NCBI GenBank assembly: GCA_007922195.1
Contig: ML682067.1
Span: forward strand, 788,283 to 852,282
Length of the DNA stretch: 64,000 bases
Direction: 5' to 3'
Source: Podocnemis expansa
Taxonomy: Eukaryota > Chordata > Testudines > Podocnemididae
Below the pieces are notes generated by a model. The model was not told the DNA's origin. It ran no database searches and saw nothing but the letters and a program-made list of their open reading frames with translations. Below are positions 42,977-54,319 of the stretch, in pieces. The translations under genes and the position numbers were made by a program. How positions within the stretch are numbered: position 1 is the first letter of the stretch; every line of letters starts with the position of its first letter.

Positions 42977-43641
42977 TTTTATGCTATTTCTCTGAAGGCA
43001 ACTCTAACAATGACCTACCAATGACTAAATAACCATATTTGTTTAATATGTTTCAAGTGCACCTTTCTCTCTAGCCTCAGATAATATTAAGTGGGGTTTT
43101 TTTTAATTACTACTGCTGCAGATACCTGGGATGATTATGTAATAAGACTATTCTGTGGATAAGCTTGATGGAGGCAGTATTAAGGCATCATTGAGTTTCA
43201 GATCTTAACACAGCTTTGCAATACTCTACTCCGATTAACCTTTTTTTTTTTTTTTTTTTTTTTTTTTGCATAACATGTCAGTAATTCCACATTGCCAAGT
43301 CACTGAGTCACTGCCTTGCAGTTAGAGCAACCACCACTACCACACAGCAGGAAATACAGAAATTTCAGTACACCTGACCTAACTTCTCAAGGGTTGGATC
43401 TATGTAGGTCATTAAATAGATCAGCAGTATCGCATCATTACAATGCTTGGTTTTAATTTCTAAAAATCAAAGGAATCTTGCACAGGGTAGAATAGCTGAT
43501 GAGGGCGTGGAACTTACGTATCATAAAACGATAAAAAGCGATTTCTGCTTTCTGTTTGTAAGCATCTGCTCAAGAGGGATGGCACTGACAGCCGTAGGTC
43601 TTGACAACTCTTATTTATGCGTTGTACAATACCAGTAGTAC
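42977..43641. other. Intergenic with 27-bp poly(T)
   Basis: A pure T run is at 43241-43267. Nothing else recognised. Confidence 0.6.
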
Positions 43642-43931
43642 CAGGGCTGGCTAAAGGGTTTTGATTTGGTGCCCCCCCCCGTCTCATTCATGGAGGTTGA
43701 AAACTGTTTTCCAAATTGCATAAATCTCCAGTGTCTGCCTGCAGCGGGATTTAAAGTGCACTCTGCCTACACGACTTAAGCTGCAGGTTGACTAACAGTG
43801 CCTGAGCTGCTCGGAAAGAGTTGAAGAGGCAGGAGCCAGCCTGATTTTCAGGGGGGGGGGGGGCTAGGCGCCCCTAAGAACTGTCACCTAAAGTAACGTC
43901 TGTCTCTTGCCTCACAGTAGAGCCAGCCCTG
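43642..43931. mobile_element. hAT-type MITE (290 bp)
   Basis: Inverted ends CAGGGCTGGC and GCCAGCCCTG are flanked by perfect 8-bp repeats AGTAGTAC at 43634-43641 and 43932-43939. Confidence 0.9.
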
Positions 43932-43939
43932 AGTAGTAC

Positions 43940-45434
43940 ACAGATGTTTTAGCAGATAATGGGCCAGACTCAAACCTATTCTAGTGCCATTGAAATAAAC
44001 TGAGTCCAGTTTTCATTGCAAATTATGTGTTAAATCTTCATGTCACTACAATGGAAATTATAATCGCATCTGAGTTTTGCAGGTAGCAGAAATACAACAT
44101 GTAACTCCCCCATATTGATATGTAAGGCTGACTCAGTATGGCCTTCTACTGAGACCAAATTCATCTCAGTGCCTTTGGTAGAAAAATAAGAATATTTTAG
44201 AAAGCAAAATGTAATGGTATGGTTATGTAGCGGCATGTAAAAAAGTGGCACATAAAAAATAGTGACGTGGTTATGTAAAGTTTAATCCACAGTTAACTAA
44301 CAGTGCCACTCTATTCAGTTTTTTCTTCTTATTATTATAAAATAACCACTTTGTTTTTATAAGAATAAAACCTTTAGATTATAATATTTAAGTAGTGTCT
44401 CTTAATGTACATGCCCAGAAATTAAATAACTGCACGGATTTAAAGTCAGAGAAACATCAACTTTTAGAAGAGCCATATTAGTACAAGAGAAAATAAAAGT
44501 GCTTCAACTATGAGAAATGGGTGAAACATTCCTATTACAATGCCTTAGTTCATAAACTTCATGCCAAGGACCAGTCCAGGAATTGAGGACGACTGAATTT
44601 CCCAGACCCAGACCTAGTAAACTACAAGCAAATTTCTACATAACAGTCCTGAAGGGGTGCACAACAGAAGTAGATCAAAGTAAGGTATTAGTTGTTTACG
44701 TGTGGGTTAATTGAAATGCAAGGAGGAAGCTTTTGTGGCTTTAGGGGCAGAAGTGATGTAAACTTCCAGTCTTCCCCCAAAACGATATATGGGTCAGTAA
44801 GACATTATCGAGAATGCGAAACCACAATGGCTGCCCAGTGAATTAGGGAAACTCCGTACGTAATTACACTTATAAAGTTCTGACTGGAGGTCAGTGATGG
44901 GGAGCACTACTAATTTCTAAGACATCACTGGAAAAAAGTGAGGTTAAGGACATGGAAGATCACCTTGTGCAGTTTTCGTAGAGTTAGTTGGGCTGTTTTT
45001 TTCAAAAACTACGCATGACAGTTCACTGACGTTCAACTCTTTTTTGAAGGTTAAGACAGAGTTACCATGGAGCCAGTTACTTGATTTAGATATTGTTATG
45101 GGGACCCTCATCCTTGAAGCCCCCTGTGGCAGCCCAGGGCACCTCTGTCTCTGTTTTGCCAGTGGGCTTTCAATAAACACACCAAGGCTTATGTATACGA
45201 GCAGTGCCCTCTCAGGGTTTTATTTGACAGTGAAATTTAAAATAAAGAGGCCCTCACCCGAGCATCTCAAGCAGAAAGGGGAGGGGACTGAGTTACTTTT
45301 AGTCCAGCAACTCCGTTTATGTCCAGATCCTTTAACAGTGAATCCTTCTTGGCCAGGAACCCTTTTCTGAAGCCAGCCCTTCTTGTTATCAGCTGAAGAA
45401 GGTTCTCTTCTCTTGGGTCTATGTCCCCATAGAG
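43940..45434. other. Intergenic
   Basis: Around 45130-45430 the sequence with TTTCAATAAACACACC looks LTR-like, but the ends could not be found. No genes. Confidence 0.4.
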
Positions 45435-45753
45435 CAGGGGTTGGCAACCAAATAGATAAGCAGAGCCATTTTAAAAAAATGCCTTCAGTAGCCAAGTGTT
45501 TTGCAAGCTGCAGTGGATGTAGCCTCCTGGTGGGGATTGGGGGGAGCCGGGTCAGGGTGCCTGCCACAGGGGAGGGAGCCTGGAACCAGGAATAGGCCCC
45601 CCACAGAGTCCCCCAGTTGTGGTGAGGAGCCTGGAGCCAGGCTCAGACACCAGCAAGGTCCCCTGGTGGCAGGATGGGGTTGAGAGCTCAGAGCCACAAG
45701 GGGGCAGCCAAAGAGCCACATGTGGCTTTGGAGCTGCAGGTTGCAGACCCCTG
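45435..45753. mobile_element. hAT-type MITE (319 bp)
   Basis: The ends are CAGGGGTTGGCAACC and GGTTGCAGACCCCTG (inverted), flanked by perfect 8-bp repeats CCATAGAG at 45427-45434 and 45754-45761. Confidence 0.9.
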
Positions 45754-46082
45754 CCATAGAGGGAAAACTGGGACAACCCTTCCACAGAACAGTGTAAAGT
45801 CCCTATGATCTGAGGATTCTGCTGTTACCTAGTGAAGTCCTTCCATGGGGAGCTATGATGGAGTGAAAGCAGTCAGGACTCTAGTGGAGTAGGTCCCCTC
45901 TCAGGACCCCTCTCACCAATGCAGCTGATCCTGAATCTGGCTTCGTAGCAGGGGTGTCGTTGGTGTTGGGCCACCAGGGCTCATGCCCCAAATGTTTTGC
46001 CCTGAGCCCAGAGCTGTAGCAGGCTCCTTGCCTGCATTAGCTAAATGCTGGGAAACTCAGTGCTTTCTCTGTTTGGTTAAGT

Positions 46083-46866
46083 CAGGGGTGGCCAAACTTA
46101 GGGAACTCAAGAGCCACACAAGTTGATTATTAAACCTTCGAGAGCTGCACTGAGGCATATAGCCATATACTTTTACCTACTCCAAAATTACTAAGTTTAA
46201 AATTCATTGAACACTTTAATTTTATTGTAAAAAGATCCTACTAATGTCAGATTCCAACAATTACTTAAGGTTACCATGAAAACTAGGCCTATACAGTAAA
46301 CGATTTGTTTTCTTCTTTGTATTTTCATTTTTTATCATTCGACGTCATGTCTAGAAGGACTTGTAAAACATGATTTTACTTTAACAATAAGTAAACTGCA
46401 TTAGGGCCTATGAGAAAATCTAAATATGCCATACTTCTCCCTGCCGTCCTGACTATGCCATGCTTCTCCCTGCCATCCCCAACCATGCCGTGCTTCTCCC
46501 TGCCATACCGACCCCTCTCCCTAGCCCCCAGGCCCTGACACTGGCTCCCCTAGGCTGACCCTCCCCTCCCCAGGGCCCTCTTCCCTGGCTGCTCCAGTGG
46601 CTAGGCACAGGCTGAGGCTTGCTCCCCGTGCTTTAAGCCCTGCCTGGGCTGAGCATCCAATATGGTCACTCTGGCGGCTAGGAACAGGCTGGGGCTCCCT
46701 GCCCACTGAGGATGGCCTGTGCATGTTCAGGGAGGGGTTTTTAAACCTCCTAGGCTGGAGCTGCTTTCCTCTCTCTGACCCACATATAAGTCAAGTTCTT
46801 CCGTGAGCTGCACTTTTTCATTCAAGAGCTATATGCGGCTCCCAAGCTACAGTTTGGCCATGCCTG
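46083..46866. mobile_element. hAT-type non-autonomous element (784 bp)
   Basis: The ends are CAGGGGTGGCCAAACT and AGTTTGGCCATGCCTG (inverted). Flanks are GGTTAAGT (46075-46082) and AGTTAAGT (46867-46874), 7 of 8 identical. It contains a three-unit tandem repeat of about 30 bp (46427-46512, TGCTTCTCCCTGCC core). Confidence 0.82.
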
Positions 46867-47019
46867 AGTTAAGTGCTCACAAATGCTGGGAGCTGGAGGG
46901 CCATGTGTTTTTAAATACCCTGCCTGGGTGGGCACTTAAAAAAATGGCTTGCAAAAAAGCTAAAGTGTTAAGTGTTACCTATTCTGCAAGTCATTGCTAT
47001 CTGCAGCTATGTCTGCACT
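46867..47019. other. Spacer
   Basis: Short non-coding spacer between the hAT element and the palindrome-rich patch. Confidence 0.5.
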
Positions 47020-47310
47020 AGCAAATTAGTTCACATTAAGGCACGTTAATTCAAACTAATTTGAACCCTGTTTACACTATGCTTTGCCTAGTTCAAACTA
47101 AAAAATTTAACTGCTTAGTTTGAACTTATTTGCATATTTAGTTCAAACTAGCAGTTTGTTCAAACTAAGCATAATTTTTTAGTTTGAACTTTTAGCTCCG
47201 AGTGACTGTGCGTTTTTAGTTCTAACTAAAAAGTTAGTTTGAACTAAAAACACCGTGCTTAGTTTGAACTATCTTTCAAACTACGTAGTTCAGACTAACC
47301 AAATCAGAAC
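47020..47310. repeat. Palindrome-rich patch, AGTTYRAACT motif cluster
   Basis: About ten copies of TAGTTTGAACT or TAGTTCAAACT, each nearly self-complementary, are packed in 290 bp. The two forms are the two deamination products of one palindrome AGTTCGAACT. It may be a decayed MITE (left edge CTATGTCTGCACTAG), but the right edge was not found. Confidence 0.6.
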
Positions 47311-50300
47311 TAAGATTTTAGGATCAGATATAGCTTGCAAGCTGTGTTCTGAGTAAATTTTAACCTTTTCCTACTTAACCTGTCTGAATTTCCATGGAGG
47401 TCGGGGGTGGGGGGGAGGGGAAGCTTTTATTATTTTCAGGAGGAAGCGGTGTCTGAGCAGTAAGCACAAGCAGAGGCAATGTTCAGTGGGTCCCTCTGTG
47501 CTCCGTGGGGTGCAGCCAAAGTGCTACTGTAGCTGGAAGCCCCATGGTCCAATCTTACCTGTGGTGGGATTACTACCACTCCTCAATCTTCCCCATCTTT
47601 CCCCACACCATGTCCAAAAAAGTGACATTAAGATATAATGATGTTATTGTGTTGCTTTTTAGTGATGCCAGTAAAAAGTTTACCATGTCAGTTTAAAAAA
47701 ATCAACTTCATCTTTTCATATCGGTAAAAACTAAAATGCAAGGTTGGCAACCCTGGGTCACAATTTCCATATGCAGAAATGTTGGGCTGACCAAGGAATA
47801 GGGGTACTCTGACAGAGGGATGGGCAGATGGGGGGCTGGTAATGTAGGGGTGGCCTTCCCAGAGAATGGGGTAGCTAAAGGAAGGGAGTAGGGTAAAAGG
47901 CAAATGGGGGAGGAATGGGAGGGTTTAATTTGGGGTGTCTGGGAGAGTGCATTCAGAGAGGAACCTGACAGGAGGGAAATGTTGGTTATTAGAAAATAAC
48001 AGCTGTGAGAGGAAACTTGGGGGGTTGGAGTACAAGTAGGGCTAAAATATATGCCTCTCTATGTCATACATATGGGACAGCAGAGGGGGGCGAGTAAATG
48101 AGGAGTGGGGAACTGGGAGTGAGGGGTTTCATTCTAGGGTGAGAAGGAAGTAAAAGTAGTTGGGGGGGCTGTTGGTGGAGGCTGGACCTGATTCAAATGG
48201 GATCCGTTATAGGGGGATGTTTCAGGCAGAGCTGTAACACTGTGTTTCAGTGCCTGGGGTGCGTTCAGATTGGAATGTGCCCCTTGCAATTAGCAGTGCT
48301 TGGGTCCGGCAACATGAGACACACTCTTTAATGGAGTGGCTCAGCCACTCCGGTGCGCCTGGGGCAAAGTCCCATTCACCCTGCTGGAGTTATGGCCCTG
48401 GTTTCAGGGTGTCCATGGGCGTTGATGAGGTGGTCCACACCAGAAGGAATATACATAGAAAGTCTGGATGGCTGGGATTTATCAGTGGGTATAAAGGGAA
48501 GAAGTATGGGGTATAGGCTGGGGCTGGTTATGTCACAGTGTCTCTGCTGTGTACCTAAATAAATTGGAAATGAAATGGGGGCAGGAGTGTTTGGGGTTAC
48601 TGTGACATCCATTCCTGGGGGGATTTAGTGAGGGTTGCTGGATGCCCAGTCTAGGGAGCATTGGGTGTGTGTGTGCTGGAATCAGGAGCCTGGCACGGGC
48701 TTTGGGTGGCACGTGGCAGCCCTCTCTGCCTTGCCTTCACATGGTGGAGAAGCTGGGAGGGGGCAGCCTTGGGCTCGCACAAAAGCTGGGACGGGGGGGC
48801 GTCCTGAAGCCTGGCAAGGTGGAGGAAATAGCGGTGGGGGGTTTGGAAGCTGAGTGAGGCTGGGGATGGTGCGGGGTTGGGGACCGTGCCCCAAATCTTT
48901 TTCCTGTGCAGCAACACTCCTGCCTTATAGCATTTAGCCAGCTTGTTCCATCAGCAGCTTCTCACTGTAAATCCAGCTGGATGGACACCACCCCGAAGGG
49001 GGCCATGGATCCTCTTTGCTGTCAGAAGTGATTCACAGCAGGCATGGAATCGGAAGTGTTTATTAGTCCTCAGAAACTCAGTGTGGTACAGAACTTAGCA
49101 GATGAATCAAGAAGTTACAACAAAATCCATGTTGGGGAGAGCCACAGCCCCGTTCCTCAGCCCTGCTCCCTGGGCTCCCCCAGCAGGGACTGACCCCTTC
49201 CAGCTGCCCAGCAGCAGACACAGCCTGCTGCCCCGCCTCCTTCTTTGTCCCTTTCCTGGGCAAAACAGGTCAACTGGTCCTGTGTTCTTCAGCACCCCTG
49301 GCTGGCCCCAGCAAGGGCATGGGCTCTTGCCATTTTCTGTGTGCAGACAGTTACAGTCAACCACATCTGCTCTCTAGTGGTTATTAGAAAGGTTGACACA
49401 CCTTAACCCAGCACCTAAATACTACACAGAGAGAGCTGAGGCACCTCTTGTATTTGTTATGGCCATTCCTGCTGCATCACAGAGGAACATTCAGCTCAGA
49501 CTAGGCCTTCATATCTTATTCCTTTCAGAGCTTGTCCCACCCAGGAGCATTCTCCCTTAGTTTCATTTAATGGGGAATCTCCCCTTCACATTTCCTTGGG
49601 AGCATGCTCAAACTGGGGACTGTTTCTTTCCTTCCCCTTCATCAAGCCAGGTACTTCCCTAGCTAATTAATTGGCCCCATGTGAATCCAAGTCATCTTGT
49701 TCCTATCAGAGGCATGCAGTGCCCCTCATTGTGCCAGAAGGCCTGCTACCCTCTTACAGAGACATCTGCAAAACAGGATGGCTAACTTCAAACATTTAAA
49801 AATGTGAATCAGGCTGTGCAAATAAGTCATGACTCTATTTTTGTTTAAACTGCAGTCCTCTCATTTGCCTTTTGTTTTCTGAGACTTTGAGTTCACACTT
49901 TTTGGCTTTCCTTTGCTACTGTGAGGGTTGACAGGGTGGATTGATATAGTCCAGAATGTTGGACTCCAAGATGCAAGAGGGATTTAGGAAAGTTTTGAAA
50001 GAGGGTCTTGCACAAAAGGAAGCTATTAATATATGGATGAAATTATCAGTATAGGCAAATTACGGATGAACTCTGGAGGTTGGACTAGGCAGACTTGCAA
50101 AGAAAGGTGTTGGCAACACAGAAGGGAAGAGAAGATTAATAACCAGTTATGTCTCAAGATTTCTGATCAGAAGAGTGCAGGAAGGTGACTAGAGCATCAG
50201 ACATGTGAAGCAAAAAGTCTTTTACCAGGAGGACAAAGCAGTAAGACATTATGATATGTCCAGGGGATATGATTGAGACATGCCCTTATTGTACAGACGG

Positions 50301-51550
50301 AAGACAGAGGCTCATGAAGCATTAGCTGTGTTATTTCGGGGTAAAAACCTGTGTGTACAAATTTGCAATTAGCAATATAGGAGAAGGCAGATGTAAAAAG
50401 TGGTGAAGGTTCTAGCCTTCATTCACTACATAAAAGTAGGGATGTAGGAAAGAATCAGGGCCCAGTTCTGCACTGCCTTGCATCTTGTGTCATCAGTTGC
50501 ATGTAAAATGCTATCAAATCTATTTTACATCCATTTTATACAGGCCTAAACGATGAAACAAGGCCCAAAGTGATGGGGAAATGGAAACTTTCAGCAGAAA
50601 GAAAAAAAGGGGCTGGGGTGGGCCAAATGGTGTAGGTCGCTGTAGTTCCATTATAGACCTTGGAGTCACTTACACAGCTGATGAATCTTGCTGGTAGAAC
50701 TTGAACCCAGAGAGGAGAGTGCAGGCAAAACGGGGTCCTTGTCTGAGGTGGTCACATGAGTGACAGACGTAACAGAAACCCAGAGCCGTGTCAAGTGATC
50801 AGAGGAGAGAGATGCCAAGCCTGTCAGTAGTTAAGTGCTCTGAAGGAGGAAGTCTGAGTCCTCATTGGCAGTAGTCAGTCCATGGTGGTTCTGTTGTCAG
50901 AGATGGATGGAAAGTGAGAGAAGACCACTAGTGTCTTATTTAGGAAAAGGGAGTTGGCTACAGGACAGCAAGTAGTAATTGGGGCTCAGTGGTTCAAGGA
51001 GGAAACAAACTCAAGCTTTATAGCCAAACTCTCCCTTTGTAGCTAGCTTTCCTTCTATTCTTCTTCCTGCTTTTTTCACATGCTTCCTGTCATAGAGCAC
51101 CCTCCTCCTACTGGACCATGTTTGGCTCTTGTGGGGCCAGTGCAGTCCTCTCAGGCAATTGTGCCTGAGCTCATTCTAGGAATCCGGAAAAGAAGTTTCT
51201 AATAGAATTAGCAAATTTATTTTAAGCGTTCTTAACAAAACAAATCAAACCTCACAGACTCTTCCCTCAAAGTCTGTTTAGGCCAAATAGTCCCTTCCCC
51301 AAGTCTGATGCTCACACCAGTTAACTTCAGCTATCCAACATTTCCTGGCTCTTACTTCACAGCCTCACCAACAAAGGATTTGACAGTCTCCGGTCTGCCC
51401 ATTAGGCTTCTGGAACAATTCCTCTCAACAGTTGGTCTAGTAGCAGTCCATTGGGAGCCTGTCCTCTCAGATTTCCAGGCAGATTTGCAGCCTCCCAGCT
51501 CCATTGCCTCCATAAGGGTCAGCTAATTAAGTTCTAGCTTACTGATTGTT
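47311..51550. other. Intergenic, no genes
   Basis: Includes G-rich stretches (47400-48900) that produce chance open frames on both strands. A possible - strand LTR lies at about 49015-49780. A weak right terminus at 48908-48922 is discussed as a possible partner of 45949. Confidence 0.4.
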
Positions 51551-52027
51551 CTAGTGGTAAAACACTGGAAAAAGTTGCCTAGGCAGGTTGTGGAATCTCC
51601 ATCATTGGAAGGGTTTATGAGCAAGTTAAACAAGCACCTGTCAGGGATAGTTCAAGAGGGTAGTGCACATTGTCAAGTTCCACAGGGGCAGCCATGTTAG
51701 TCTAGTTCAGTACAACAAACAAGGAGTCTTGCAGTGCTTAAAAGATTAGCAAATTTATTTATTGCATGATTTTTTGTGGGAGAAAATCCCACTTTGTCAG
51801 ATGCTTTGAAGATGCAGGAACTTACAGAATGAGAGGAAATAAATGCAGGGAAGTGTAGGTCATGGGAACAGGTCACAGTGTAACAGCAAATCAAAACAGT
51901 TTGTAAAGATTCAAACACTGGGGAACAGCATACAGAGGAAGATGAGGTCGAATTACCTCTTGTAATGAGAGAAAAATCCAATGTCCCTATTAAGTCCTGA
52001 GGCAATACAACCCAATTTTCAAATAAA

Positions 52028-52486
52028 TTAAATTTCAGCAGCTTCTCTTTGACGCCTTAATCTAGTATTCATCTGTCTGAGCACAGTAATTAGCAAATCA
52101 TTAATGGAGTGATCAGGAATATTGAAATGCTGACCCACTGGTTTTAGAATGTTGTTATTTCTGATGTCAGATTTGTGCCAATTTATTCTTTTGCCCAGAG
52201 ACTGTCCTGTTTGTCTAAAATATAAGGCAAAGGGGCATTTCTTGAACATGATGGCATAAATCACATTGGTGGATGAGCAAGTGAATGAACCTTTGATGAA
52301 GTAGCTGGTTTTATTAGGTCCGGTAATAGTGTCTTTTGTGGAGATATGTGGGCACAGTTGGCAGCATGGTTTGTTGCAGGGATATGTGCCTGCTTTAATG
52401 GTTCTGTTGTTAGATCTGTAGTTGCTGGCAAGTATCTGTTTAAGGTAGGGGGGCTGTCTGTAAGTGAGGAGAGGTCTGTCTCCCAT
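52028..52486 (-). pseudogene. Penelope-like GIY-YIG endonuclease domain
   Basis: The segment [20 protein letters not shown] is followed by VIYAIMFKKCPFALYFRQTG, QSLGKRINWHKSDI and NIPDHSINDLLITVLRQM. The GIY-YIG core is readable, but YIGQTGQ is changed to YFRQTGQ. It is linked to the reverse transcriptase after a short degenerate stretch. Confidence 0.83.
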
Positions 52487-52630
52487 GGCCTGTGAGAGTG
52501 AGGGATCGTCTTGTAGAATAGACTGTAGCTCCCTGAGGATGCGCTGTAGAGTTTTGACTTGGTGGTTTTAGGAGATGACTAGAGGCAATCTGTTATTTTC
52601 TTTCTTGGGCTTCTCCTGTAGTAGTTGATT

Positions 52631-53661
52631 TCAGGGTACCCGCCTGGGTCTCTTAATCTGTTTCTTCATGTTCCCAGCTGGGTACTGTAGTTTTAAAAAT
52701 GCTTGATAGAGATTCTGAAGGTGTCCATCTCTATCTGAGGAATCAGAGCAAATGCAGCTGTATCTTAGGGCTTGGCTGTAGACAATGGGTTGTGTGGTGT
52801 GTTTTGGATGAAAGCTTGAGGGATATAGGTAACTATACCATTCTGTAGGTTTTTGGTATAGGGTGGTGTTTATGTGTCCATCCCTAATTTGTACTGTAGT
52901 GTCCAGAAAGTGGATCTCCTGTGTGGAGTGTTCCAGGCTAAGTTTAATAGTGGAGTGGAAATTGTTGAAATCTCTGTGGAAATCTTCAAAGGCATCCCTA
53001 CTGTGGGTCCAGATGATGAACATGTCATCAGTGTAGCATAAGTAGATGAGAGGTGCTTTGGGATGAGACTTGAAGAAATGGTATTCCAAGTTGTCCATAA
53101 AATGTTGGCATATTGTGGGGCCATGAAGGTACCCATAGCAGTGCTGCTGACTTGAAGGTATAAATTATCCTCAAATCTGAAATGGTTGTGGATGAGTACA
53201 AAGTCACAAAGTTCAGCTACGAGGTATGCTGTGGCATCATCTGGGATGGTTCTTCTAATAGGCTGTAATTCATCCTTATGTGGGATGTTGGTATAAAGAG
53301 CTTCTATGTCCATAGTGGCCAGGATGGTGTTTTCTGGAAGCTCGCCAATGGATTGAATTTTTCTTAGGAAATCAGTGGTGTCTCTAAGATGGTTAGGAGT
53401 GTTGATAACATAGGGTCTGAGGAGAGAGTCCACATAGCCAGATAAGCTTGCTGTAAGAATGCCAACTCCTGAGATGATAAGGTGTCCGGGGTATCCTTTT
53501 TTATGGATTTTAGGTACTAGGTAGAATATTCCAGGTTGGGATTCTGGTGATGTGTCTGCCTTTATTTGTTCCTGTGCTGCCTTGGTGAGTTTCTTGAGTA
53601 GGTAGTAGTGTTCCTTTTGGTATTCCTCAGTGGGGTGACATAAAAGTGGTTTGTAGACCAT
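52631..53661 (-). pseudogene. Penelope-like reverse transcriptase (frameshifted)
   Basis: 53661-52870 carries GIFYLVPKIHKKGYPGHLII, SLLRPYVINTPNHLRDTTDF and TILATMDIEALYTNIPHKDE. 53098-52631 carries, in another frame, PLIYLCYTDDMFIIW (the catalytic YTDD variant), EIHFLDTTVQIRDGHINT and LYQKPTEWYSYL. This is the order of Penelope-like RT motifs, with one frameshift near 53.0-53.1 kb. The N-terminus is missing. Confidence 0.87.
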
Positions 53662-54044
53662 TGTGTTGGAGTGTTGTTTATAAGGCTCCTGATCATAATC
53701 TTATTTATTCATGACAATAACAGCACCTCCTTTGTGAGCCACCTTAATAATGATGTCAGACTTGTTTCTGAGACTTTGGATGGCATTGCTATGACAGTGT
53801 GACCTGTTCCCATGACTTACACATCCCTGCATTTATTTCCTCCCATTCTGTAAGTCCCCCCATCTTCAAAGTGTCTGAAAAAGTGGGATTTTCTCCCACA
53901 AAAGCTCACACAATAAATAAATTTGTTAGTCTTTAAGTGCCTCAGGACTTCTTTCCCAAGAGGGTACTTGGCCGCACCATGAGTGCAGGGGACTGGCCTT
54001 GATGACCTCACATGTTCCCTTCTAGTTTCTATGATTCTATGACT

Positions 54045-54319
54045 CTCAGGTGCAATAGGGAGGGCTACTCAGTAAGTCAGCCAACCAAAGGCCTCTGACC
54101 CCGATATCTTTACATACCTTCCTCCCACCCCCATCATTTGAGTGGCTCTGTAGATGCATATACTGCAGAGCTGCCTGCCTTCTTTGGTTCTTGAAAGGAA
54201 ATCTGCCTTTCTGGGCCAATGGTCTATTTGAAATTAAAAAGGCCAAAAAGCCAAGTAAGTACCAAGTTGTCTCAAAGAGGCATCTGAGTCCTTTATCAGT
54301 CAGAGCTGCCTTACTCAAC
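54045..54319. other. Intergenic spacer
   Basis: No identified feature; possibly edge sequence of the decayed gypsy element. Confidence 0.4.

Larger units (their letters stand above)
51663..53956 (-). mobile_element. Penelope/Neptune-like retroelement (about 2.3 kb)
   Basis: It is flanked by a perfect 10-bp duplication CAAGAGGGTA at 51653-51662 and 53957-53966 within a CR1. It encodes reverse transcriptase and GIY-YIG endonuclease on the - strand. The left end (51690-51880) and right end (about 53795-53955) carry the same terminal segment in inverted orientation (AAGTGGGATTTTCTCCCAC, CAATAAATAAATTTG, ACTTACA-type blocks). Confidence 0.88.
51551..54044 (+). mobile_element. CR1 LINE 3' end, split by a Penelope insertion
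   Basis: 51551-51652 has GGTTGTGGAATCTCCATCAT, AGCACCTGTCAGGGATAG. 53967-54044 continues with CATGAGTGCAGGGGACTGG, GATGACCTC and the end TATGATTCTATGA. The order and contents are one CR1 3' UTR interrupted at 51653-53966. Confidence 0.85.

Noticed and set aside
48635..48917. Overlapping open frames on both strands
   Set aside because: They come from G-rich composition with few stop codons. No family motif or splice signal was seen.
49015..49780. Additional solo LTR
   Set aside because: It has an LTR-like look (reverse AATAAA, mixed composition) but no TG/CA ends with a matching duplication.
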